This document shows positions 1 through 7,766 of a stretch of 64,000 nucleotides of DNA, piece by piece (the stretch's first letter is position 1; each line of letters begins with the position of its first letter). Position numbers and translations under genes: made by a program. Origin of the DNA: Pelagerythrobacter marensis (lineage in GTDB: Bacteria > Pseudomonadota > Alphaproteobacteria > Sphingomonadales > Sphingomonadaceae); the NCBI RefSeq assembly GCF_001028625.1, contig NZ_CP011805.1:2713001-2777000 (forward strand), written 5' to 3'. The notes beneath the pieces are model-generated. The model searched no databases and was not told the origin of the DNA. It saw only the letters and a list, made by a program, of their open reading frames with translations.

Positions 1-2
1 CT

Positions 3-641
3 GACCTCCCGGCGGGGGAGGCGCAGGCGCTGTTCGACCGGGTGAAGGGCGGCAATGCCTCGGCCGCAGACGCGGAGCTGTTCCGCGCGCAGATGCTGAC
101 CGAAATGGCCGCGATGAGCGTGGAGGACGGACTGGTCATGCAGATCCATCCCGGCAGCTTCCGCAATCACAACGCGACGCTGTTCGAACGGTTCGGACGC
201 GACAAGGGCGCGGATATCCCCACTCGCACCGACTATGTCCACGCGCTCAAGCCCCTGCTCGACCGGTTCGGGGCGGAGCGCGACCTGTCGATCATCCTCT
301 TCACGCTCGACGAAAGCGCCTATGCCCGCGAACTGGCCCCGCTGGCCGGCCATTACCCGTGCCTGCGCCTGGGCCCGGCATGGTGGTTCCATGACAGCCC
401 GGAGGGGATGCGGCGGTTCCGCCTGATGACGACCGAGACGGCCGGCTTTTACAACACGGTCGGCTTCAACGACGATACGCGGGCCTTCCTGTCGATCCCC
501 GCGCGCCACGACGTTGCCCGCCGGATCGATTGCGGTTTCCTGGCCCAGCTGGTGGCCGAACATCGGATCGAGGACTGGGAGGCGGCCGAACTGGCGCGCG
601 AACTTGCATACGACCTGGCCAAGCGGGCCTATCGCCTGTGA
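3..641 (+). CDS. uxaC: Uronate isomerase UxaC, C-terminal part (cut by window edge)
   Basis: Isomerises D-glucuronate to fructuronate (or galacturonate to tagaturonate), the first cytoplasmic step of hexuronate use. The reading frame is open from base 3, so the start lies left of the window; about 212 of the usual ~470 residues are present. Family signatures seen are HPGSFRNHN, WWFHDSP and the C-terminal stretch GFNDDTRAFLSIPARHD followed by a VARRIDCG segment. The stop at 639-641 overlaps the GTG start of the next gene, so the two are translationally coupled. The neighbouring fructuronate reductase gives the next pathway step. Identification is firm; substrate preference is not readable. Confidence 0.93.
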   Translation, partial: DLPAGEAQALFDRVKGGNASAADAELFRAQMLTEMAAMSVEDGLVMQIHPGSFRNHNATLFERFGRDKGADIPTRTDYVHALKPLLDRFGAERDLSIILFTLDESAYARELAPLAGHYPCLRLGPAWWFHDSPEGMRRFRLMTTETAGFYNTVGFNDDTRAFLSIPARHDVARRIDCGFLAQLVAEHRIEDWEAAELARELAYDLAKRAYRL

Positions 642-2005
642 GGCTCGGCCCCGACACGCTTGGCACCCTGCCGGCAGAGATCGCGCAATGCGGCTACGAC
701 CGGGCGGGCCAGGCCATCGGCGTGGTCCATTTCGGGATCGGGGCATTCCACCGGGCACACCAGGCCTGGTATCTCGACCGCGCGATGGCCGCGGGCGAGC
801 GCGACTGGGCGATCAGCGCCCTGACCCTGCGCTCGCCGACAGTTGCGGAGCAGCTGGGCCCGCAGGACGGCCTCTATTCCCTGACCGAGCGGGCAGGCGC
901 GGGCGAGCGGACCCGCGTAATCGGCGCGGTGCGCGAAGTGCTGTTCGCCCGCCCCGATGCCGAGCGTGCGATCGAGCGGGTTGCCGCACCCGAATGCCGG
1001 ATCGTCAGCTTCACCGTGACCGAGAAGGGCTATTGCCGCGCCGAGAGCGGCGGGCTGGACCTCGAACGTGCGCAGGAGAGCTTCTATCCGGTCCTGAGCG
1101 CAGCGCTGGCGCAGCGCGCGGCACGGGGGCAGGCGGGGGTTACCCTGCTGTCCTGCGACAACCTGGCCGGCAACGGCGCGGTCCTGCACGGGCTGGTGCG
1201 TGAATGGCTTGCCGCCCACTCGCCCGATACGCTCGCCTGGTTCGAGGCGAACTGCACGAGCCCGTCGACAATGGTCGACCGGATCGTGCCGCGCACGACC
1301 GAGGCCGACCTGCAGGCGCTGGAAGAACGTCTGGGCCTGGAAGATCGCGGCGCGGTGTTCACCGAACGCTTCAGCCAGTGGGTGATCGAGGACGACTTTG
1401 CCGCCAGGCGCCCTCGCTGGGAGGAACTGGGCGTGCAGATGGTGGCCGACGTTGCTCCTTACGAGGCGGCGAAGCTGCGAATGCTCAACGGCGCCCATTC
1501 GTTGCTGGCCTATTGCGGGCTGCGTGCCGGGCATACTTACGTTCACGAGGCGGCAGGCGATCCGGCGCTTCGCCAGCTGGCCGAACGGCTGATGGTGGAC
1601 GAGGCCATGCCAACGCTCGATCCCGCGCCGGGGCAGGACCTGGCCGCCTATGCGCGCGATCTGCTGACGCGCTTCGCCGACCCGGCCCTGCGCCACCGGC
1701 TGGACCAGATCGCGATGGACGGGACGCAAAAGATCCCCCAGCGCTGGCTCGACACGGCGGCATGGCACTGCGCGCGCGGACAGGCGCCGGGTGCGATCCG
1801 CGAGGCTTTCGATGCCTGGTGCTGGCACCTCGCCGACGCGCGGTTCGTCGATGACCCGGAAGCCAAACGGCTCGTCAGGGCTGCTTCCGGGGGTGGGAGG
1901 CAAACGCTGCTCGATGCATGTTTCGGGGGCGGCGCTGGTGCCCCCCTGTGGCCCGAGTACGCCCACTTGCGTCCGCTCTTCGAAGGTCGCCGAGGCGGTT
2001 CCTGA
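638..2005 (+). CDS. uxuB: Mannitol dehydrogenase family protein, probable fructuronate reductase
   Basis: Predicted to reduce fructuronate to mannonate with NADH, following the uronate isomerase upstream. The protein has 455 residues from a GTG at 638, which overlaps the uxaC stop in GTGA; this start is preferred because the open frame upstream lies inside uxaC. The N-terminal region carries GIGAFHRAHQAWYLD, typical of the mannitol dehydrogenase Rossmann domain. The catalytic segment KLRMLNGAHS starts near residue 279 (K, N and H are the family's conserved residues). The order uxaC-uxuB argues for fructuronate over mannitol or tagaturonate, but that is inference from context. It converges on the next gene with only 8 bases between stops. 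Confidence 0.88.
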   Translation: MRLGPDTLGTLPAEIAQCGYDRAGQAIGVVHFGIGAFHRAHQAWYLDRAMAAGERDWAISALTLRSPTVAEQLGPQDGLYSLTERAGAGERTRVIGAVREVLFARPDAERAIERVAAPECRIVSFTVTEKGYCRAESGGLDLERAQESFYPVLSAALAQRAARGQAGVTLLSCDNLAGNGAVLHGLVREWLAAHSPDTLAWFEANCTSPSTMVDRIVPRTTEADLQALEERLGLEDRGAVFTERFSQWVIEDDFAARRPRWEELGVQMVADVAPYEAAKLRMLNGAHSLLAYCGLRAGHTYVHEAAGDPALRQLAERLMVDEAMPTLDPAPGQDLAAYARDLLTRFADPALRHRLDQIAMDGTQKIPQRWLDTAAWHCARGQAPGAIREAFDAWCWHLADARFVDDPEAKRLVRAASGGGRQTLLDACFGGGAGAPLWPEYAHLRPLFEGRRGGS

Positions 2006-2013
2006 CATCCTCC

Positions 2014-3555
2014 TCAGCCGCCAGCCAATTGCCCCAGGGTGCGGCCGTCTTCGGCAGAGATCGAGAGGGTGAGGCGAGCGCCGAAGGGAGCGCCGTCTTC
2101 GAACATCGCACGCGTTTCCGCATGGTCCATGTCCGCATTGGCTGCGATCCGCTCCCCCGCCGAATTACGGCCCAGCACGATGGTCAGCGGCCCTCGCTCG
2201 CTCTCGACGATCGTATAGGTTTCCACGGTCAGCCCGGTCTGTTCGCCAATCGCCTTGCGCACGGCTGCCGCTTGCGGTGGCAGCGCGATCGTGCGGTCGG
2301 CACCGGACCAGTCGGCAGCGTCGGTGGAATAGATCGCGGCCGAATATTTGCTCATGAGCCCGCCGTTGGCGCCGACGAGGGCATAACTGCCCGGCGTCGC
2401 CCGCGCGCGCGACACGGCTTCGGCAATCGCATGGGTGGAATAGTTGTTTCCCGGTCCGCCGAAGAACGGCAGGCCGCCGGTCAGCGTCAGACCGCGCGGA
2501 TCGTCGACAGACAGCCCGAAATGGTCGGTCAGGTTGAAGACCGGAATGGCGAAGCAGGAATAGAGATCGATGTGGCGAATCTCGTCGAAAGTGCGCCCGC
2601 ACCGCGCAAGCGCAGCCTCGATTGCGGCGGTAGAGGCCGGGCTGCGGCCCAGGTCTGCGCGTGCCATCGGCGATGGTTCGCTGGCGGCAGCGACGGCGTG
2701 GATGTGGACCCAGCGGCTTTCGGGGACGCCCAGCTCACGCGCTTTCCGCATCGAAGCGACGATGATGGCCGCCCCCTGGTTCACCTGATCCCGCGCCACC
2801 GTCATTCGCGGATAAGGTTCGGCCACGATGCGGTTGCGCGGTGTCACGGCAGCAAGATCGTGCGCGGTGCGGGCGACTGGCGCCGCGGCGTGGGGATTCG
2901 CGGCGGCGACGCGGGTGAAGGGGGCGAACAGTTCGCCCATCGCCTGGCGATAGCTGTCGGGAGAAAGGCGCAGACGGGCGCGCCGGGCGTTCTCGAATAG
3001 CGCGTAGTGTGCGATGGCGCTGGCGGCACCGTGGCGGAGCAGTTCGGTATCGAACAGATCGTCCAGGCCATAGCCGCGATCTTCCAGTTCGTCGCCCACG
3101 TCTTCCGACCAGTCGCGCGTTTCGCCGGCCTTGCTCAGCGCGCGGACGGTCGAAATCGCCTCCGCCCCTGCAATTGCGGCGACCTCGCTCCGGCCCTGGG
3201 CGATATCGGTGGCAAATTCGCCGATCAGGTTCTGACCGGTCTGCCCGCCGGTCGTTTCCAGAATTGCCCGGTGCGGATTGGCACCGACCCGTCGAGCGAT
3301 CGCGCGCGGGGGATTGTCGGCTCTGCCGAAGGGGGCCTTCGTATCCGGCCGCGACATTTCGAACTGGCGAATTGCGCCCAGCGTATCGATAGCTGCCGGG
3401 AGCCCCGACGCTGCGCCGGCATCCGCAATTGCGGCCGCGAGAGCATCACCGGCGAGATCCATCGGCGAACGTGCGCGATAATCGGGCGCGTCCGTGCGTT
3501 CGGAGATCTGGCCGATGCCAATGATAACCGGTGTATTGCCGCCGTCTTCGTTCAT
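2014..3555 (-). CDS. Thiolase-like protein of TLP1 type (acetyl-CoA acetyltransferase homologue)
   Basis: A 513-residue thiolase-superfamily protein. The ATG at 3555 (MNEDGGN) has a GGAGAG ribosome site on the minus strand; the 14 codons upstream lack support. The thiolase fold is visible, with about 90 extra C-terminal residues as in thiolase-like proteins that carry an added OB-like domain. The usual nucleophile motif CASG is replaced by ETTGGQTGQ around residues 100-108. The GHPxGATG loop is replaced by FFGGPGNNYSTHAI, and HDCF by YSCF. Without the cysteine it is unlikely to be a normal thiolase; CoA-ester binding or another activity is possible. It is divergent from a flavin reductase with 47 bases between the starts. 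Confidence 0.78.
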   Translation of the reverse strand: MNEDGGNTPVIIGIGQISERTDAPDYRARSPMDLAGDALAAAIADAGAASGLPAAIDTLGAIRQFEMSRPDTKAPFGRADNPPRAIARRVGANPHRAILETTGGQTGQNLIGEFATDIAQGRSEVAAIAGAEAISTVRALSKAGETRDWSEDVGDELEDRGYGLDDLFDTELLRHGAASAIAHYALFENARRARLRLSPDSYRQAMGELFAPFTRVAAANPHAAAPVARTAHDLAAVTPRNRIVAEPYPRMTVARDQVNQGAAIIVASMRKARELGVPESRWVHIHAVAAASEPSPMARADLGRSPASTAAIEAALARCGRTFDEIRHIDLYSCFAIPVFNLTDHFGLSVDDPRGLTLTGGLPFFGGPGNNYSTHAIAEAVSRARATPGSYALVGANGGLMSKYSAAIYSTDAADWSGADRTIALPPQAAAVRKAIGEQTGLTVETYTIVESERGPLTIVLGRNSAGERIAANADMDHAETRAMFEDGAPFGARLTLSISAEDGRTLGQLAGG

Positions 3556-3602
3556 GTCTGTCGCTCTCTCCAATATGGTCGCGGCTTGCGGAGCCATTGC
3601 CA

Positions 3603-4247
3603 GTGTCCGGGATCGACCCTAGTGCAAGCCGGGTGATCGACAAGTCCGCCTTCCGCAATGCCCTCGGCAGTTTTGTGACGGGGGTAACGATCGTCACCGC
3701 GCGCGATCGCGAAGGCAATCCAGTGGGGCTGACGGCGAACAGCTTCAATTCCGTCTCGCTCGATCCGCCGATGGTTTTGTGGAGTCTTTCGCTGGGCAGC
3801 GCCAGCCTCCCCGCCTTTCGCGATGCGACCGCCTGGGCCGTTCACGTGCTGGCCTGCGATCAGCAGGACATGTCCGACCGGTTTGCGCGCCGCGGGGTGG
3901 ACAAGTTCGCCGGCCTGACCGTGACCGATGGCCCGGAAGGCGCGCCGCTGATCGCAGGATACGCGGCACGCTTCGGCTGCCGTGCCCGCTTCGAATACGA
4001 GGGCGGGGATCACGCGATTTTCTTGGGCGAGGTAATCGATTTCGATCGCAGCGATGTCGATCCGCTGATCTATCACGGCGGGCGTTACGGACGGGTCATG
4101 CCGACGGGGGCGGAGGAACCGGAGGCGCAGGACCACGCACAGCTGGCGGCGCTCGGTCTCGCGCGCGCCGATGCAGACGGCTGGCGACTGACGGAGCAGG
4201 GCGCGGCACAGCTTGCATTGTTGCGACGGATCTCCGAACGGAACTGA
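3603..4247 (+). CDS. Flavin reductase family protein (FMN-binding split barrel)
   Basis: Predicted NAD(P)H:flavin reductase or FMN-binding partner of a monooxygenase. From the GTG at 3603 (GGAG 9 bases upstream) it has 214 residues; a GTG at 3633 is an alternative. The core FRNALGSFVTGVTIVT, then NSFNSVSLDPPMVLWSL and the H-G-G-R-Y-G end of the barrel, are classic for the family. About 50 residues after the barrel look like a small winged-helix-like tail (LTEQGAAQLALLRRI), which is an unusual addition. No partner oxygenase lies next to it. Its stop is 8 bases before the operator of the methionine operon. Confidence 0.85.
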   Translation: MSGIDPSASRVIDKSAFRNALGSFVTGVTIVTARDREGNPVGLTANSFNSVSLDPPMVLWSLSLGSASLPAFRDATAWAVHVLACDQQDMSDRFARRGVDKFAGLTVTDGPEGAPLIAGYAARFGCRARFEYEGGDHAIFLGEVIDFDRSDVDPLIYHGGRYGRVMPTGAEEPEAQDHAQLAALGLARADADGWRLTEQGAAQLALLRRISERN

Positions 4248-4255
4248 CGCGCTTG

Positions 4256-4281
4256 CACATATAAGAATATCTTTATATGTG
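4256..4281. promoter_or_regulatory. Palindromic operator of the methionine operon
   Basis: Nine-base arms CACATATAA (4256-4264) and TTATATGTG (4273-4281) form a perfect inverted repeat around an 8-base spacer, in an AT-rich patch that stands out from the GC-rich surroundings. It ends 8 bases before the ATG of an ArsR-type regulator gene, the usual place for ArsR autoregulation. Binding by that regulator is inference; similar short AT-rich palindromes are known for ArsR-family methionine-cycle regulators such as SahR. Confidence 0.7.
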
Positions 4282-4289
4282 TCTCACCC

Positions 4290-5273
4290 ATGCGTATCGA
4301 AACTATCATGCGGGCCCTCGCCGATCCGACGCGGCTGCGGATCATGCGGCTGCTTTCCGCTATGGAACTGGCTGTGGGCGAACTAGCGCAGGTTCTGGGT
4401 CAGAGCCAGCCGCGGGTTTCGCGCCATGTCGGCATCCTGTGCGATGCCGGCCTGGCCGAACGTCAGCGCGAAGGCAGCTGGGTGTTCCTGCGCGCTTGTG
4501 TCGGCAAGGAACGGGGCAGCCCTGTGGGGGAAGCGGTGTCGCGCCTGCTCGCCACGGCAGAGCGTGAGGACGCCGATTTCGCTGCCGCCTGCGCCGACGA
4601 TCGCCGGCAATTGGCTGCGATCCGCGCCGCGCGCGAAAGCAGCGCCGAAACCTATTTTGCCCGCCACGCCGAAGTGTGGGACGAACTGCGCCAGCTTCAC
4701 AGCCCCGACGAACAGGTCGAGGCGAAACTGGTAGAGGCGCTGGGCGATGCGCCGCTGGGCCGGCTGCTCGACATTGGCACCGGCACGGGGCGGATGGCCG
4801 AACTGTTCGCCGACCGCGCCGAGGGTGTGGTGGCGCTGGACAAGAGCCTCGACATGCTGCGGTTCGCGCGGGCCAAGTTGCAGAACCTGCCGTCCGACGC
4901 GGTCGAACTGGTGCAGGGCGATTTCACTGCACTGCCGTTTTCCGCTCAGGGGTTCGATACCGTCCTGCTGCATCAGGTCCTGCACTTTGCGCAGGACCCC
5001 GCCGCCCCGCTGGCGGAGGCAGCGCGAGTCACGCGGCCGGGCGGACGGATCGCGATTGTCGATTTCGCGGCGCACGATCGGGAGGAACTGCGCGATCGGC
5101 ACGCCCACGTGCGCCTCGGCTTCACCGACGCCGCGATCGCATCCCTGCTGGCGGAGGCGGGTTTCGCCCCGGCCCCCGCGATTGCGCTCGAAGGGGGGGA
5201 ACTGGTGGTCAAGATCTGGATCGGGCAACGGCTGGGAATGCCGGTCGGGACCCGGCGGAAGGCCAGCCAGTGA
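4290..5273 (+). CDS. ArsR-family regulator fused to a SAM-dependent methyltransferase domain
   Basis: A 327-residue fusion. Residues 1-80 form an ArsR winged helix (MRALADPTRLRIMRLLSAME, then LAQVLGQSQPRVSRHVGIL as the recognition helix). Residues ~120-300 form a class I methyltransferase with LLDIGTGTGRMAELF and the acidic strand end ALDKS. No cysteine pair for metal sensing is seen in the ArsR part, so the ligand is probably SAM or SAH bound by the second domain, letting the protein sense methyl-cycle status. It heads the metF-metH operon and overlaps metF by 4 bases. The palindrome just upstream is its likely target. Enzyme activity of the second domain is unproven. Confidence 0.88.
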   Translation: MRIETIMRALADPTRLRIMRLLSAMELAVGELAQVLGQSQPRVSRHVGILCDAGLAERQREGSWVFLRACVGKERGSPVGEAVSRLLATAEREDADFAAACADDRRQLAAIRAARESSAETYFARHAEVWDELRQLHSPDEQVEAKLVEALGDAPLGRLLDIGTGTGRMAELFADRAEGVVALDKSLDMLRFARAKLQNLPSDAVELVQGDFTALPFSAQGFDTVLLHQVLHFAQDPAAPLAEAARVTRPGGRIAIVDFAAHDREELRDRHAHVRLGFTDAAIASLLAEAGFAPAPAIALEGGELVVKIWIGQRLGMPVGTRRKASQ

Positions 5274-6199
5274 GCCCGACTTTCGATCAGATGCAGGAAG
5301 CGCGCACCGCGCTCGATGCCCCGCTCTTTTCCGGCCTTGCCGGTGACATCGACGTATCGTTCGAATTCTTCCCGCCGAAGACCGAGAAAATGGCGCAGAC
5401 ATTGTGGGACAGCGTGCAGACGCTTTCGCCGCTTGGCCCGCGCTTCGTGTCCGTCACTTACGGCGCCGGCGGCTCGACTCGCGAGCGCACTCACGAGCAG
5501 GTCGTGCGGATCAATCGCGAAGCGGGCATTCCGGCCGCCGCCCACCTGACCTGTGTCGAAGCGACCCGAGAGCAGATCGACGAGGTCGCGCGCCATTACT
5601 GGGAAAGCGGTATCCGTCATGTGGTCGCTCTGCGCGGCGATCCGCCTGACGGGCAAGCGCATTACGTTCCGCATCCGGGGGGATACGCCAATGCGGCGGA
5701 GCTGACTGCCGGGTTGAAGGCGGTCGCGCCGTTCGAGATTTCGGTCGCCGCCTATCCGGAAGTTCACCCTGACGCGCGCGATGCCGCGGCCGACCTCGAC
5801 AACCTGAAACGCAAGTTCGATGCCGGGGCGACGCGCGCGATCACGCAGTTCTTCTTCGAACCCGAATGCTTCTTCCGCTTCCGCGACAAGGCGCTGGCGG
5901 CCGGGATCGACGGGGAAATCGTTCCCGGCATCATGCCGGTCATGAGCTTTGCCAGCGTTCAGCGCATGGCGGGCCTGTGCGGAACGGCGATCCCCGGATG
6001 GATGGCCGGCCTGTTCGATGGGCTGGACGAACGGCCTGCAGCGCGCCAGCTGGTGTCGGCCACGATTGCTGCGGAGCTGTGCCGGCGGCTCTACGCCGGC
6101 GGGGTCCGCCAGTTCCACTTCTACACCCTCAACCGGGCAGAGCTGAGCTATGCCATCTGCCACATGCTCGGCCTGCGGCCGCAAGGAGACGACCGATGA
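5270..6199 (+). CDS. metF: Methylenetetrahydrofolate reductase
   Basis: Reduces 5,10-methylene-THF to 5-methyl-THF using FADH2, supplying the methyl group for methionine synthase. The 309-residue length is typical. The GTG at 5270 sits in a GTGA overlap with the upstream stop and has GGAAGG before it. FEFFPPKTEKM, the VTYGAGGSTRERT segment, LRGDPP and the C-terminal HFYTLNRAELSYAICHMLG are family hallmarks. It overlaps the first metH part by ATGA, so regulator, reductase and synthase are translated as a chain. Confidence 0.95.
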   Translation: MSPTFDQMQEARTALDAPLFSGLAGDIDVSFEFFPPKTEKMAQTLWDSVQTLSPLGPRFVSVTYGAGGSTRERTHEQVVRINREAGIPAAAHLTCVEATREQIDEVARHYWESGIRHVVALRGDPPDGQAHYVPHPGGYANAAELTAGLKAVAPFEISVAAYPEVHPDARDAAADLDNLKRKFDAGATRAITQFFFEPECFFRFRDKALAAGIDGEIVPGIMPVMSFASVQRMAGLCGTAIPGWMAGLFDGLDERPAARQLVSATIAAELCRRLYAGGVRQFHFYTLNRAELSYAICHMLGLRPQGDDR

Positions 6200-7242
6200 C
6201 CGCACGCGAGCGCCTGTTCGCCGAAGCGGCGAAGCGCATCCTGGTGTTCGATGGGGCTTTCGGAACGCAGATCCAGGCTCGCGGCCTGGGTGAGGGTGAC
6301 TATGCCGGCACCCTCGGCCTCGGCGCCGATCAGAAGGGCAATAACGACATTCTCGCGCTCACCCGCCCGGATGTGATCGCGCAGATCACGCGCGCTTATC
6401 TGGAATCGGGTTCCGATGTTGTGTCCACCAACACATTTTCCGCGAACCGGATCAGCCAGGCCGATTACGCCGCGGAGTCTCGGGTGCGGGACATCAACGT
6501 CAGCTCCGCCCGGATTGCGCGCGAACTGGCGGACGAGTTCGAGCAGGCCGACGGGCGCCCCCGCTTTGTCGCCGGCGCGATCGGGCCGACCAACAAGACC
6601 CTGTCACTCAGCCCCGATGTCGAGGACCCGGGTTTTCGCGAGATCGACTTCGATTTTCTGACCGAAGTCTATCGCGAGCAGGCAGCCGCGCTGATCGAGG
6701 GCGGGGCCGATTTCATCCTGATCGAAACGATCTTCGATACGCTCAATGCCAAGGCCGGGATCATGGCCGCACGCCGGCTGGAAAACGAGCTTGGGCGCGA
6801 AGTGCCCGTGATGCTTTCGATGACGTTGACCGACCTTTCCGGCCGGAACCTGTCGGGCCACACGGTCGAGGCGTTCTGGTACGCCGTGCGCCATGCCAAC
6901 CCGGTTACTATCGGCCTCAATTGCAGTTTCGGCGCGGAGCAGTTGCGACCGCACGTCCAGCTGCTTTCGGGCATCGCCGACACGCTGTTGATGGCGTATC
7001 CCAATGCCGGCCTGCCCAATGAACTGGGCGAATACGATGAAGAGCCGGAAACGACTGCGGGACTGGTCAAGGCCTGGGCAGAGAATGGGCGGGCCAATAT
7101 TCTGGGCGGTTGCTGCGGTTCCACGCCCGAACATATCGCGGCGATTGCCGCTGCGGTCAGCGGCATTGCGCCGCGCAAAATACCGGCGCGCGATACGAAA
7201 ATGCGGCTCGCCGGGCTCGAACCGTTCTCGATCGCGGCATAA
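6196..7242 (+). CDS. metH: Methionine synthase, homocysteine-binding subunit (MetH N-terminal module)
   Basis: Carries the zinc-dependent homocysteine methyltransferase module alone (348 residues), corresponding to the first ~340 residues of a full MetH. Seen: FDGAFGTQIQ at the start, NTFSANRISQ, the first zinc cysteine in GLNCSFGAEQLR, and the GGCCGSTPEHI pair that completes the Zn site. ATG at 6196 overlaps the metF stop. The remaining modules are encoded at 7763-10378, so methionine synthase is split into two chains, an arrangement found in several alphaproteobacteria. A GNAT gene lies between the two halves. Confidence 0.94.
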   Translation: MTARERLFAEAAKRILVFDGAFGTQIQARGLGEGDYAGTLGLGADQKGNNDILALTRPDVIAQITRAYLESGSDVVSTNTFSANRISQADYAAESRVRDINVSSARIARELADEFEQADGRPRFVAGAIGPTNKTLSLSPDVEDPGFREIDFDFLTEVYREQAAALIEGGADFILIETIFDTLNAKAGIMAARRLENELGREVPVMLSMTLTDLSGRNLSGHTVEAFWYAVRHANPVTIGLNCSFGAEQLRPHVQLLSGIADTLLMAYPNAGLPNELGEYDEEPETTAGLVKAWAENGRANILGGCCGSTPEHIAAIAAAVSGIAPRKIPARDTKMRLAGLEPFSIAA

Positions 7243-7247
7243 GCGTC

Positions 7248-7766
7248 ATGAACGATTGCATCATTCGCAAGGCCGGGCCTGCCGATGTCGAAGCGCTGGC
7301 GCTGATCGGCGGCGCGACTTTCCTCGAAACCTTTGCCGGCGTGCTCGATGGCAATGCACTGCTTGAACATTGCCGGACGCAGCATGCACCGCCGACCTAT
7401 CGCGCCTATCTGGACAGCGGCGCGAGCGCCTGGCTTGCCGAAATGGGTGGGGCACCGGTCGGCTATGCCCTGCTTGCCCGGCCGGAACTGGACGCGGCGC
7501 GTGACGGCGATGTAGAACTGAAGCGGATATATCTGCTCTCCCGCTTCCACGGCAGCGGGATTGCGCGCGACCTGTTCGATGCGGCGCTGGCCGAGGCCGA
7601 GGGGTGCCAGCGTATCCTGCTGGGCGTGAAGGCCGACAACGCCCGCGCGATCGCATTCTACCGCAAGCGCGGCTTCGAACAGATCGCGACCCGCCGGTTC
7701 GACGTGGGCGGCACGCTTTATGACGATGCCGTTCTGGCGCTTCGATTGGAAGGTGCCACCCGATGA
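7248..7766 (+). CDS. GNAT family N-acetyltransferase
   Basis: A 172-residue acetyltransferase. The acetyl-CoA loop is seen as LSRFHGSGIARDLFDAAL, followed by VKADNARAIAFYRKRGFE, the standard beta-bulge and alpha4 motif of GNAT enzymes. The ATG at 7248 lies 6 bases after metH part 1, and the stop overlaps the start of metH part 2 in ATGA. The substrate is unknown; a small amine, amino acid or protein N-terminus is possible. Its place inside a split methionine synthase operon suggests co-expression with the methyl cycle, but nothing in the sequence shows a direct role. Confidence 0.9.
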   Translation: MNDCIIRKAGPADVEALALIGGATFLETFAGVLDGNALLEHCRTQHAPPTYRAYLDSGASAWLAEMGGAPVGYALLARPELDAARDGDVELKRIYLLSRFHGSGIARDLFDAALAEAEGCQRILLGVKADNARAIAFYRKRGFEQIATRRFDVGGTLYDDAVLALRLEGATR

